Shown piece after piece: positions 23,571-36,205 of a DNA stretch of 64,000 bases. The position numbers and the translations under genes were made by a program. The stretch is from Petrolisthes cinctipes. Its lineage: Eukaryota; Arthropoda; Malacostraca; Decapoda; Porcellanidae. Position 1 is the stretch's first letter. The number at the start of each line of letters is the position of its first letter. The notes beneath the pieces are model-generated. The model was given only the letters and a program-made list of their open reading frames with translations. It did not search any database and was not told where the DNA came from. The stretch spans positions 3,822,001 through 3,886,000 of the forward strand of contig JAWQEG010000259.1 of assembly GCA_033782935.1 (NCBI GenBank). Reading direction: 5' to 3'.

Positions 23571-24282
23571 TGTACATGCCTACTCCGTGTTAGAGTATTT
23601 TCAAAATACAGGCCAAACACATACTGAAAATCGATCTTTTAGGTACCCAAAAGTCGATATGTGCATGCATCTTCTGTACCCGTTTATATCTCAAATTCTG
23701 GCACTAAACACCCGAAAATTCGATATTTTGGGGTCCCAGAAGCGATCTGTACATGCCTACTCCGTGTTAGAGTATTTTCAAAATTCAGGCCCAAAACATG
23801 CTGAAAATCGATATTTTTGGTGCCCAAAGTCAATATGTGCATGTATCTTCTGTTCCCGTTTATATCTCAAATTCAGGCTCAAAACACCCGAAAATTCAAT
23901 ATTTTGGGGTCCCAGAAGCAATCTGTACATGCCTACTCAGTGCTAGAATATTTTCAAAATATAGGCTAAAAACATGCTAAAAATCGATCTTTTAGTTGCC
24001 AAAAAGTCGATATCTCAAATTCAGTCTCAAAACACCCGAAAATTCGATATTAAGGGGTCCCAGAAGCGATCTGTACATGCCTACTCCGTGTTAGAGTATT
24101 TTCAAAATACATGCTCAAAACATACTGAAAATCGATCTTTTAGGTGCCCAAAAGTCGATATGTGCATGCATCTTCTGTACCCGTTTATATCTCAAATTCT
24201 GGCCATAAACACCCGAAAATTCGATATTTTTGGGTCCCAGAAGCGATCTGTACATGCCTACACAGTGCTAGAATATTTTCAA
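23571..24282 (+). repeat. Right-arm-type sequence at the end of the left arm
   Basis: Anchors 23571, 23748, 23924, 24072 and 24249 give A1-B1-C1-A and a truncated C. Several variants here are otherwise seen only in the right arm. GGTACCCAAAAGTCG (about 23643) equals the right-arm form near 33357 and 42954. GGCACTAAACAC (about 23701) equals the right-arm TTTAGTGCC near 33298 and 34124. The C1 pair GTCTCAAAAC plus ATTAAGGGG (24024-24057) equals CCCCTTAAT...TTTTGAGAC near 26970, 31298, 35102, 39231 and 53120. This block links the breakpoint edge to the right-arm family. Confidence 0.8.
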
Positions 24283-24430
24283 GATACCTTCTGGGACCTC
24301 TAAATATCGAATTTTCGGGTGTTTTGGGACTGAATTTGAGATATCGATTTTTTGGCACCTAAAATGTCGATTTTTAGCATGTTTTTAGCCTATATTTAGA
24401 AAATATTCTAGCACTGTGTAGGCATGTACA
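24249..24430. other. Strand-switch junction (array inversion point) with 32 bp inverted repeat
   Basis: A + orientation C monomer begins at 24249 and stops after about 34 bases. At 24282 it passes directly into an intact - orientation C monomer (24283-24430, 148 bp). A single A at 24282 fits both parents, so junction microhomology is at most 1 bp. The first 32 bases of the truncated monomer (24249-24280) are the exact reverse complement of 24399-24430, which gives an inverted repeat around a 118 bp spacer. Outside it the arms stay similar but not identical. Going outward the left runs A, C, B, A and the right runs B, A, C, so this is not an extended perfect palindrome. The left side also lacks the expected B monomer between A (24072) and C (24249). 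Confidence 0.95.
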
Positions 24431-24908
24431 GATTGCTTCTGGGACCCCAAAATATTGAATTTTCGGGTGTTTTGAGCCTGAATTTGAGATATAAACGGGT
24501 ACAGAAGATACATGCACATATTGACTTTGGGCCTCTAAAATATCGATTTTCAGCATGTTTTGGGCCTGTATTTTGAAAATACTCTAACACTGACTAGGCA
24601 TGTACAGATTGCTTCTGGGACCCCAAAATATTGAATTTTCGGGTGTTTTGAGCCTGAATTTGAGATATAAACGGGTAGTGAAGATGCATGCACATATCGA
24701 CTTTTGGGCACCTAAAAGATCGATTTTCAGTATGTTTTGAGCATGTATTTTGAAAATACTCTAACACGGAGTAGGCATGTACAGATCGCTTCTAGGACCC
24801 CTAAATATCGAATTTTCGGGTGTTTTGGGACTGAATTTGAGATATCGACTTTTTGGCACCTAAAAGATCGATTTTTAGCATGTTTTTAGCCTATATTTTG
24901 AAAATATT

Positions 24909-27900
24909 CTAGCACTAAGTAGGCTTGTACAGATTGCTTCTGGGACCCCAAAATATTGAATTTTCGGGTGTTTTGAGCCTGAATTTGAGATATAAACGGG
25001 AACAGAAGATACATGCACATATTGACTTTGGGCACCAAAAATATCGATTTTCAGCATGTTTTGGGCCTGAAATTTGAAAATACTCTAACACGGAGTAGGC
25101 ATGTACAGATCGCTTCTGGGACCCCAAAATATCGAATTTTCGGGTGTTTAGGGCCAGAATTTGAGATATAAACGGGTACAGAAGATGCATGCACATATCG
25201 ACTTTTGGGCACCTAAAAGATCGATTTTTAATATGTTTTTGGCCTGTATTTTGAAAATACTCTAACACGGAGTAAGCATGTACAGATACCTTCTGTGACC
25301 TCTAAATATCGAATTTTCGGGTGTTTTGGGACTGAATTTGAGATATCGATTTTTTGGCACCTAAAATATCGATTTTCAGCATGTTTTGGGCCTGTATTTT
25401 GAAAATACTCTAACACTGACTAGTCATGTACAGATTGCTTCTGGGACCCCAAAATATTGAATTTTCGGGTGTTTTGAGCCTGAATTTGAGATATAAACGG
25501 GTACAGAAGATACATGCACATATTGACTTTGGGCACCAAAAATATCGATTTTCAGCATGTTTTGGGCCTGAATTTTGAAAATACTCTAACACGGAGTGCG
25601 GCATGTACAGATCGCTTCTGGGACCCCAAAATATCGAATTTTCGGGTGTTTAGGGCCAGAATTTGAGATATAAACGGGTACAGAAGATGCATGCACATAT
25701 CGACTTTTGGGCACCTAAAAGATCGATTTTCAGTATGTTTTTGGCCTGTATTTTGAAAATACTCTGTCACCGAGAAGGCATGTACAGATACCTTCTGGGA
25801 CCTCTAAATATCTAATTTTCGGGTGTTTTGGGACTGAATTTGAGATATCGATTTTTTGGCACCTAAAATGTCGATTTTTAGCATGTTTTTAGCCTATATT
25901 TTGAAAATATTCTAGCACTGTGTAGGCATGTACAGATTGCTTCTGGGACCCCAAAATATTGAATTTTCGGGTGTTTTGAGACGTAATTTGAGATATAAAC
26001 GGGTACAGAAGATACATGCACATATTGACTTTTTGGCATCTAAAATATCGATTTTCAGCATGTTTTGGGCCTGTATTTTGAAAATACTCTAACACTGAGT
26101 AGGCATGTACAGATTGCTTCTGGGACCCCAAAATATTGAATTTTCGGGTGTTTTGAGCCTGAATTTGAGATATAAACGGGTACTAAAGATGCATGCACAT
26201 ATCGACTTTTGTGCACCTAAAAGATCGATTTTCAGTATGTTTTGAGCATGTATTTTGAAAATACTCTAACACGGAGTAGGCATGTACAGATCGCTTCTGG
26301 GACCCCTAAATATCGAATTTTCCGGTGTTTTGGGACTGAATTTGAGATATCGACTTTTTGGCACCTAAAAGATCGATTTTTAGCATGTTTTTACCCTATA
26401 TTTTGAAAATATTCTAGCACTGTACAGATTGCTTCTGGGACCCCAAAATATTGAATTTTCGGGTGTTTTGAGCGTGAATTTGAGATATAAACGGGTACAG
26501 AAGATACATGCACATATTGACTTTGGGCACCAAAAATATCGATTTTCAGCATGTTTTGGGCCTGAATTTTGAAAATATTCTAGCACTGTGTAGGCATGTA
26601 CAGATTGCTTCTGGGACCCCAAAATATTGAATTTTCGGGTGTTTTGAGCCTGAATTTGAGATATAAACGGGTACAGAAGATACATGCACATATTGACTTT
26701 GGGCACCAAAAATATCGATTTTCAGCATGTTTTGGGCCTGAATTTTGAAAATACTCTAACACGGAGTGCGGCATGTACAGATCGCTTCTGGGACCCAAAA
26801 ATATCGAATTTTCGGGTGTTTAGGGCCAGAATTTGAGATATAAACGGGTACTGAAGATGCATGCACATATCGACTTTTGTGCACCTAAAAGATTGATTTT
26901 CAGTATGTTTTGAGCATGTATTTTGAAAATACTCTAACACGGAGTAGGCATGTACAGATCGCTTCTGGGACCCCTTAATATCGAATTTTCGGGTGTTTTG
27001 AGACTGAATTTGAGATATCGATTTTTTGGCACCTAAAAGATCGATTTTTAGCATGTTTTTAGCCTATATTTTGAAAATATTCTAGCACTGAGTAGGCATG
27101 TACAGATTGCTTCTGGGACCCCAAAATATTGAATTTTCGGATGTTTTGAGCCTGAATTTGAGATATAAACGGGTACAGAAGATACATGCACATATTGACT
27201 TTGGGCATCTAAAATATCGATTTTCAGCATGTTTTGGGCCTGTATTTTGAAAATACTCTAACACTGAGTAGGCATGTACAGATTGCTTCTGGGACCCCAA
27301 AATATCGAATTTTCGGGTGTTTTGGGCCTGAATTTGAGATATAAACGGGTACTGAAGATGCATGCACATATCGACTTTTGTGCACCTAAAAGATCGAATT
27401 TCAGTATGTTTTGAGCATGTATTTTGAAAATACTCTAACACGGAGTAGGCACGTACAGATCGCTTCTGGGACCCCTAAATATCGAATTTTCGGGTGTTTT
27501 GGGACTGAATTTAAGATATCGACTTTTTGGCACCTAAGAGATCGATTTTTAGCATGTTTTTAGCCTATATTTTGAAAATATTCTAGCACTGGGTAGGCAT
27601 GTACAGATTGCTTCTTGGACCCCAAAATATTGAATTTTCGGGTGTTTTGAGCCTGAATTTGAGATATAAACGGGTACAGAAGATACATGCACATATTGAC
27701 TTTGGGCACCAAAAATATCGATTTTCAGCATGTTTTGAGAATGTATTTTGAAAATACTCTAACACGGAGTAGGCATGTACAGATCGCTTCTGGGACCCCT
27801 AAATATCGAATTTTCGGGTGTTTTGGGACTGAATTTGAGATATCGACTTTTTGGCAGCTAAAAGATCGATTTTTAGCATGTTTTTAGCCTATATTTTGAA

Positions 27901-28732
27901 AATATTCTAGCAATGAGTAGGCATGTACAGATTGCTTCTGGGACCCCAAAATATTGAATTTTCGGGTATTTTGAGCCTGAATTTGAGATATAAACGGGTA
28001 AAAAAGATACATGCACATATTGACTTTGGGCACCAAAAATATCGATTTTTAGCATGTTTTGGGCCTGAATTTTGAAAGTACTCTAACGCGGAGTAGGCAT
28101 GTACAGATCGCTTCTGGGACCCCAAAATATCAAATTTTCGGGTGTTTTGAGCCTGAATTTGAGATATAAACGGGTACTGAAGATGCATGCACATATCGAC
28201 TTTTGTGCACCTAAAAGATCGATTTTCAGTATGTTTTGAGCATGTATTTTGAAAATACTCTAACACGGAGTAGGCATGTACAGATCGCTTCTGGGACCCC
28301 TAAATATCGAATTTTCGGGTGTTTTGGGACTGAATTTGAGATATCGACTTTTTGGGCACCAAAAATATCGATTTTCAGCATGTTTTGGGCCTGAATTTTG
28401 AAAATGCTCTAACACGGAGTAGGCATGTACAGATCGCTTCTGGGAACCCAAAATATCGAATTTTCGGATGTTTTGAGCCTGAATTTGAGATATAAACGGG
28501 TACAGAAGATGCATGCACATATTGACTTTGGGCATCTAAAATATCGATTTTCAGCATGTTTTGGGCCTGTATTTTGAAAATACTCTAACACGGAGTAGGC
28601 ATGTACAGATACCTTCTGGGTCCTCTAAATATTGAATTTTCGGGTGTTTTGGGACTGAATTTGAGATATCGATTTTTTGGCACCTAAAAGATCGATTTTT
28701 AGCATGTTTTTAGCCTATATTTTTAAAATATT
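24909..28732 (-). repeat. Large tandem unit, copy 1 (3,824 bp)
   Basis: This unit is repeated immediately as 28733-33058. The offset is 3,824 bp from its start to about 26300, then 4,326 bp to its end. Shared markers are GAGTGCGG (25595/29419 and 26764/31090), CTGTCACCGAGAAGG (25764/29588), TGAGACGTAATTTG (25977/29801), the 10 bp deletion at 26421/30747 and CTCTAACGCGG near 28083/32409. Confidence 0.9.
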
Positions 28733-30142
28733 CTAGCACTGAGTAGGCATGTACAGATTGCTTCTGGGACCCCAAAATATTGAATTTTCGGGTGTTTTGA
28801 GCCTGAATTTGAGATATAAACGGGAACAGAAGATACATGCACATATTGACTTTGGGCACCAAAAATATCGATTTTCAGCATGTTTTGGGCCTGAAATTTG
28901 AAAATACTCTAACACGGAGTAGGCATGTACAGATCGCTTCTGGGACCCCAAAATATCGAATTTTCGGGTGTTTAGGGCCAGAATTTGAGATATAAACGGG
29001 TACAGAAGATGCATGCACATATCGACTTTTGGGCACCTAAAAGATCGATTTTTAATATGTTTTTGGCCTGTATTTTGAAAATACTCTAACACGGAGTAAG
29101 CATGTACAGATACCTTCTGTGACCTCTAAATATCGAATTTTCGGGTGTTTTGGGACTGAATTTGAGATATCGATTTTTTGGCACCTAAAATATCGATTTT
29201 CAGCATGTTTTGGGCCTGTATTTTGAAAATACTCTAACACTGACTAGTCATGTACAGATTGCTTCTGGGACCCCAAAATATTGAATTTTCGGGTGTTTTG
29301 AGCCTGAATTTGAGATATAAACGGGTACAGAAGATACATGCACATATTGACTTTGGGCACCAAAAATATCGATTTTCAGCATGTTTTGGGCCTGAATTTT
29401 GAAAATACTCTAACACGGAGTGCGGCATGTACAGATCGCTTCTGGGACCCCAAAATATCGAATTTTCGGGTGTTTAGGGCCAGAATTTGAGATATAAACG
29501 GGTACAGAAGATGCATGCACATATCGACTTTTGGGCACCTAAAAGATCGATTTTCAGTATGTTTTTGGCCTGTATTTTGAAAATACTCTGTCACCGAGAA
29601 GGCATGTACAGATACCTTCTGGGACCTCTAAATATCTAATTTTCGGGTGTTTTGGGACTGAATTTGAGATATCGATTTTTTGGCACCTAAAATGTCGATT
29701 TTTAGCATGTTTTTAGCCTATATTTTGAAAATATTCTAGCACTGTGTAGGCATGTACAGATTGCTTCTGGGACCCCAAAATATTGAATTTTCGGGTGTTT
29801 TGAGACGTAATTTGAGATATAAACGGGTACAGAAGATACATGCACATATTGACTTTTTGGCATCTAAAATATCGATTTTCAGCATGTTTTGGGCCTGTAT
29901 TTTGAAAATACTCTAACACTGAGTAGGCATGTACAGATTGCTTCTGGGACCCCAAAATATTGAATTTTCGGGTGTTTTGAGCCTGAATTTGAGATATAAA
30001 CGGGTACTAAAGATGCATGCACATATCGACTTTTGTGCACCTAAAAGATCGATTTTCAGTATGTTTTGAGCATGTATTTTGAAAATACTCTAACACGGAG
30101 TAGGCATGTACAGATCGCTTCTGGGACCCCTAAATATCGAAT

Positions 30143-30644
30143 TTTCGGGTGTTTAGGGCCAGAATTTAAGATATAAACGGGTACAGAAGATACATGCACA
30201 TATTGACTTTGGGCACCAAAAATATCGATTTTCAGCATGTTTTGGGCCTGAATTTTGAAAATACTCTAACACGGAGTGCGGCATGTACAGATACCTTCTG
30301 GGACCTCTAAATATCGAATTTTCGGGTGTTTTGGGACTGAATTTGAGATATCGATTTTTTGGCACCTAAAATGTCGATTTTTAGCATGTTTTTAGCCTAT
30401 ATTTTGAAAATCTTCTAGCACTGTGTAGGCATGTACAGATTGCTTCTGGGACCCCAAAATATTGAATTTTCGGGTGTTTTGAGCCTGAATTTGAGATATA
30501 AACGGGTACTAAAGATGCATGCACATATCGACTTTTGTGCACCTAAAAGATCGATTTTCAGTATGTTTTGAGCATGTATTTTGAAAATACTCTAACACGG
30601 AGTAGGCATGTACAGATCGCTTCTGGGACCCCTAAATATCGAAT
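30143..30644 (-). repeat. 502 bp trimer-sized insertion within the larger unit
   Basis: This stretch is absent from the otherwise matching copy at 24909-28732. It begins and ends inside the shared stretch CCCCTAAATATCGAATTTTC, as expected for unequal exchange between two homologous monomers. It contains a fifth copy of the GAGTGCGG variant (30274) and a unique AAATCTTCTAGC change near 30408. Confidence 0.8.
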
Positions 30645-31239
30645 TTTCCGGTGTTTTGGGACTGAATTTGAGATATCGACTTTTTGGCACCTAAAAGATC
30701 GATTTTTAGCATGTTTTTACCCTATATTTTGAAAATATTCTAGCACTGTACAGATTGCTTCTGGGACCCCAAAATATTGAATTTTCGGGTGTTTTGAGCG
30801 TGAATTTGAGATATAAACGGGTACAGAAGATACATGCACATATTGACTTTGGGCACCAAAAATATCGATTTTCAGCATGTTTTGGGCCTGAATTTTGAAA
30901 ATATTCTAGCACTGTGTAGGCATGTACAGATTGCTTCTGGGACCCCAAAATATTGAATTTTCGGGTGTTTTGAGCCTGAATTTGAGATATAAACGGGTAC
31001 AGAAGATACATGCACATATTGACTTTGGGCACCAAAAATATCGATTTTCAGCATGTTTTGGGCCTGAATTTTGAAAATACTCTAACACGGAGTGCGGCAT
31101 GTACAGATCGCTTCTGGGACCCAAAAATATCGAATTTTCGGGTGTTTAGGGCCAGAATTTGAGATATAAACGGGTACTGAAGATGCATGCACATATCGAC
31201 TTTTGTGCACCTAAAAGATTGATTTTCAGTATGTTTTGA

Positions 31240-33013
31240 GCATGTATTTTGAAAATACTCTAACACGGAGTAGGCATGTACAGATCGCTTCTGGGACCCC
31301 TTAATATCGAATTTTCGGGTGTTTTGAGACTGAATTTGAGATATCGATTTTTTGGCACCTAAAAGATCGATTTTTAGCATGTTTTTAGCCTATATTTTGA
31401 AAATATTCTAGCACTGAGTAGGCATGTACAGATTGCTTCTGGGACCCCAAAATATTGAATTTTCGGATGTTTTGAGCCTGAATTTGAGATATAAACGGGT
31501 ACAGAAGATACATGCACATATTGACTTTGGGCATCTAAAATATCGATTTTCAGCATGTTTTGGGCCTGTATTTTGAAAATACTCTAACACTGAGTAGGCA
31601 TGTACAGATTGCTTCTGGGACCCCAAAATATCGAATTTTCGGGTGTTTTGGGCCTGAATTTGAGATATAAACGGGTACTGAAGATGCATGCACATATCGA
31701 CTTTTGTGCACCTAAAAGATCGAATTTCAGTATGTTTTGAGCATGTATTTTGAAAATACTCTAACACGGAGTAGGCACGTACAGATCGCTTCTGGGACCC
31801 CTAAATATCGAATTTTCGGGTGTTTTGGGACTGAATTTAAGATATCGACTTTTTGGCACCTAAGAGATCGATTTTTAGCATGTTTTTAGCCTATATTTTG
31901 AAAATATTCTAGCACTGGGTAGGCATGTACAGATTGCTTCTTGGACCCCAAAATATTGAATTTTCGGGTGTTTTGAGCCTGAATTTGAGATATAAACGGG
32001 TACAGAAGATACATGCACATATTGACTTTGGGCACCAAAAATATCGATTTTCAGCATGTTTTGAGAATGTATTTTGAAAATACTCTAACACGGAGTAGGC
32101 ATGTACAGATCGCTTCTGGGACCCCTAAATATCGAATTTTCGGGTGTTTTGGGACTGAATTTGAGATATCGACTTTTTGGCAGCTAAAAGATCGATTTTT
32201 AGCATGTTTTTAGCCTATATTTTGAAAATATTCTAGCAATGAGTAGGCATGTACAGATTGCTTCTGGGACCCCAAAAAATTGAATTTTCGGGTATTTTGA
32301 GCCTGAATTTGAGATATAAACGGGTAAAAAAGATACATGCACATATTGACTTTGGGCACCAAAAATATCGATTTTCAGCATGTTTTGGGCCTGAATTTTG
32401 AAAGTACTCTAACGCGGAGTAGGCATGTACAGATCGCTTCTGGGACCCCAAAATATCAAATTTTCGGGTGTTTTGAGCCTGAATTTGAGATATAAACGGG
32501 TACTGAAGATGCATGCACATATCGACTTTTGTGCACCTAAAAGATCGATTTTCAGTATGTTTTGAGCATGTATTTTGAAAATACTCTAACACGGAGTAGG
32601 CATGTACAGATCGCTTCTGGGACCCCTAAATATCGAATTTTCGGGTGTTTTGGGACTGAATTTGAGATATCGACTTTTTGGGCACCAAAAATATCGATTT
32701 TCAGCATGTTTTGGGCCTGAATTTTGAAAATGCTCTAACACGGAGTAGGCATGTACAGATCGCTTCTGGGAACCCAAAATATCGAATTTTCGGATGTTTT
32801 GAGCCTGAATTTGAGATATAAACGGGTACAGAAGATGCATGCACATATTGACTTTGGGCATCTAAAATATCGATTTTCAGCATGTTTTGGGCCTGTATTT
32901 TGAAAATACTCTAACACGGAGTAGGCATGTACAGATACCTTCTGGGTCCTCTAAATATTGAATTTTCGGGTGTTTTGGGACTGAATTTGAGATATCGATT
33001 TTTTGGCACCTAA
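31240..33013 (-). repeat. Segment repeated at +3,805 bp, copy 1
   Basis: This segment matches about 35045-36818. Shared markers are CCCCTTAAT (31298/35103), AGATCGAATTTCAG (31718/35523), GGCACCTAAGAG (31855/35660), CTTCTTGGACC (31938/35743), GGTAAAAAAGATAC (32324/36129) and CTGGGAACCC (32766/36571). The copies part at about 33014, where this one has AAAAGATCG and the other AAAATGTCG. Confidence 0.83.
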
Positions 33014-34254
33014 AAGATCGATTTTTAGCATGTTTTTAGCCTATATTTTTAAAATATTCTAGCACTGAGTAGGCATGTACAGATTGCTTCTGGGACCCCA
33101 AAATATTGAATTTTCGGGTGTTTTGAGCCTGAATTTGAGATATAAACGGGAACAGAAGATACATGCACATATTGACTTTGGGCACCAAAAATATCGATTT
33201 TCAGCATGTTTTGGGCCTGAATTTTGAAAATACTCTAACACGGAGTAGGCATGTACAGATCGCTTCTGGGACCCCAAAATATCGAATTTTCGGGTGTTTA
33301 GTGCCAGAATTTGAGATATAAACGGGTACAGAAGATGCATGCACATATCGACTTTTGGGTACCTAAAAGATCGATTTTCAGTATGTTTTTGGCCTGTATT
33401 TTGAAAATACTCTAACACGGAGTAGGCATGTACAGATACCTTCTGGGACCTCTAAATATCGAATTTTCGGGTGTTTTGGGACTGAATTTGAGATATCGAT
33501 TTTTTGGCACCTAAAACGTCGATTTTTAGCATGTTTTTAGCCTATATTTTGAAAATATTCTAGCACTGTGTAGGCATGTACAGATTGCCTCTGGGACCCC
33601 AAAATATTGAATTTTCGGGTGTTTTGAGCCTGAATTTGAGATATAAACGGGTACTGAAGATGCATGCACATATCGACTTTTGTGCACCTAAAAGATCGAT
33701 TTTCAGTATGTTTTGAGCATGTATTTTGAAAATACTCTAACACGGAGTAGGCATGTACAGATCGCTTCTGGGACCCCTAAATATCGAATTTTCGGGTGTT
33801 TTGGGACTGAATTTGAGATATCGACTTTTTGGCACCTAAAAGATCGATTTTTAGCATGTTTTTAGCCTATATTTTGAAAATATTCAAGCACTGAGTAGGC
33901 ATGTACAGATTGCTTCTGGGACCCCAAAATATTGAATTTTCGGGTGTTTTGAGCCTGAATTTGAGATATAAACGGGTACAGAAGATACATGCACATATTG
34001 ACTTTGGGCACCAAATATATCGATTTTCAGCATGTTTTGGGCCTGAATTTTGAAAATACTCTAACACGGAGTAGGCATGTACAGATCGCTTCTGGGACCC
34101 CAAAATATCGAATTTTCGGGTGTTTAGTGCCAGAATTTGAGATATAAAACGGGTACAGAAGATGCATGCACATATAGACTTTTGGGCACCTAAAAGATCG
34201 ATTTTCAGTATGTTTTTGGCCTGTATTTTGAAAATACTCTAACACGGAGTAGGC

Positions 34255-36205
34255 ATGTACAGATACCTTCTGGGACCTCTAAATATCGAATTTTCGGGTG
34301 TTTTGGGACTGAATTTGAGATATCGATTTTTTGGCACCTAAAATGTCGATTTTTAGCATGTTTTTAGCCTATATTTTGAAAATATTCTAGCACTGTGTAG
34401 GCATGTACAGATAGCTTCTGGGACCCCAAAATATTGAATTTTCGTGTGTTTTGAGCCTGAATTTGAGATATAAACGGGTACTGAAGATGCATACACATAT
34501 CGACTTTTGTGCACCTAAAAGATCGATTTTCAGTATGTTTTGAGCATGTATTTTGAAAATACTCTAACACGGAGTAGGCATGTACAGATCGCTTCTGGGA
34601 CCCCTAAATATCGAATTTTCGGGTGTTTTGGGACTGAATTTGAGATATCGACTTTTTGGCACCTAAAAGATCGATTTTTAGCATGTTTTTAGCCTATATT
34701 TTGAAAATATTCTAGCACTGAGTAGGCATGTACAGATTGCTTCTGGGACCCCAAAATATTGAATTTTCGGGTGTTTTGAGCCTGAATTTGAGATATAAAC
34801 GGGTACAGAAGATACATGCACATATTGACTTTGGGCACCAAAAATATCGATTTTCAGCATGTTTTGGGCCTGTATTTTGAAAATACTCTAACACTGAGTA
34901 GGCATGTACAGATTGCTTCTGGGACCCCAAAATATTGAATTTTCGGGTGTTTTGAGCCAGAATTTGAGATATAAACGGGTACTGAAGATGCATGCACATA
35001 TCGAATTTTGTGCACCTAAAAGATCGATTTTCAGTATGTTTTGAGCATGTATTTTGAAAATACTCTAACACGGAGTAGGCATGTACAGATCGCTTCTGGG
35101 ACCCCTTAATATCGAATTTTCGGGTGTTTTGAGAATGAATTTGAGATATCGACTTTTTGGCACCTAAAAGATCGATTTTTAGCATGTTTTTAGCCTATAT
35201 TTTGAAAATATTCTAGCACTGAGTAGGCATGTACAGATTGCTTCTGGGACCCGAAAATATTGAATTTTCGGATGTTTTGAGCCTGAATTTGAGATATAAA
35301 CGAGTACAGAAGATACATGCACATATTGACTTTGGGCATCTAAAATATCGATTTTCAGCATGTTTTGGGCCTGTATTTTGAAAATACTCTAACACTGAGT
35401 AGGCATGTACAGATTGCTTCTGGGACCCCAAAATATCGAATTTTCGGGTGTTTTGGGCCTGAATTTGAGATATAAACGGGTACTGAAGATGCATGCACAT
35501 ATCGACTTTTGTGCACCTAAAAGATCGAATTTCAGTATGTTTTGAGCATGTATTTTGAAAATACTCTAACACGGAGTAGGCATGTACAGATCGCTTCTGG
35601 GACCCCTAAATATCGAATTTTCGGGTGTTTTGGGACTGAATTTAAGATATCGACTTTTTGGCACCTAAGAGATCGATTTTTAGCATGTTTTTAGCCTATA
35701 TTTTGAAAATATTCTAGCACTGGGTAGGCATGTACAGATTGCTTCTTGGACCCCAAAATATTGAATTTTCGGGTGTTTTGAGCCTGAATTTGAGATATAA
35801 ACGGGTACAGAAGATACATGCACATATTGACTTTGGGCACCAAAAATATCGATTTTCAGCATGTTTTGAGAATGTATTTTGAAAATACTCTAACACGGAG
35901 TAGGCATGTACAGATCGCTTCTGGGACCCCTAAATATCGAATTTTCGGGTGTTTTGGGACTGAATTTGAGATATCGACTTTTTGGCAGCTAAAAGATCGA
36001 TTTTTAGCATGTTTTTAGCCTATATTTTGAAAATATTCTAGCAATGAGTAGGCATGTACAGATTGCTTCTGGGACCCCAAAATATTGAATTTTCGGGTAT
36101 TTTGAGCCTGAATTTGAGATATAAACGGGTAAAAAAGATACATGCACATATTGACTTTGGGCACCAAAAATATCGATTTTCAGCATGTTTTGGGCCTGAA
36201 TTTTG
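34255..36205 (-). repeat. Segment repeated at +4,129 bp, copy 1
   Basis: This segment matches 38384-40334. Shared markers are ATTTTCGTGTG (34439/38568), GATGCATACACATATCG (34487/38616), ATATCGAATTTTGTGC (34998/39127) and the 3,805 bp family markers AGATCGAATTTCAG and GGCACCTAAGAG. It ends near 36205, where this copy has GAAAGTACTCTAACGCGG and the other GAAAATACTCTAACACGG. Confidence 0.82.

Larger units (their letters stand above)
1..24282 (+). repeat. Left arm of satellite array, monomers in + orientation
   Basis: Continuous head-to-tail tandem array. Every unit starts at a TGTAC anchor, and the anchor spacing is 177, 176 or 148 bp (for example anchors at 510, 687, 863, 1011, 1188), with 138 bp where a further 10 bp is missing. 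The first 4 kb (anchors 10 to 3997) holds 24 monomers. The prevailing order is A-B-C, 501 bp. No interruption by unrelated sequence was seen, so this arm has no gene-bearing or unique stretch. Variants typical of this arm include a T in the C-type motif CCCATAACACCCG (near 1965, 5950, 6940, 8332, 13435, 15567), which I did not see in the right arm. Satellites of this size usually form centromeric or other heterochromatin. That role is inferred from structure, not shown by sequence. Confidence 0.97.
28733..33058 (-). repeat. Large tandem unit, copy 2 (4,326 bp)
   Basis: This is the second copy of 24909-28732, longer by 502 bp, close to one trimer, inserted at about 30143-30644. The differences noticed elsewhere are few: AAAAAATTG at about 32275 versus AAAATATTG, and GATTTTCAGCATG near 32370 versus GATTTTTAGCATG near 28046. 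A diverged third start follows at 33059. Confidence 0.9.

Noticed and set aside
24249..24430. Strand switch as a fold-back sequencing or library artefact
   Set aside because: A fold-back artefact would give near-perfect mirror arms. Here the monomer order and variants differ on the two sides immediately beyond 32 bp, so a real inversion or an assembly join is more likely. Long reads must decide between these.
24249..24430. Inverted repeat as a transposon terminal repeat or a transcription terminator
   Set aside because: Both arms are ordinary starts of C monomers and the spacer is the rest of a C monomer. There is no target-site duplication, transposase or T-run pattern specific to this place.
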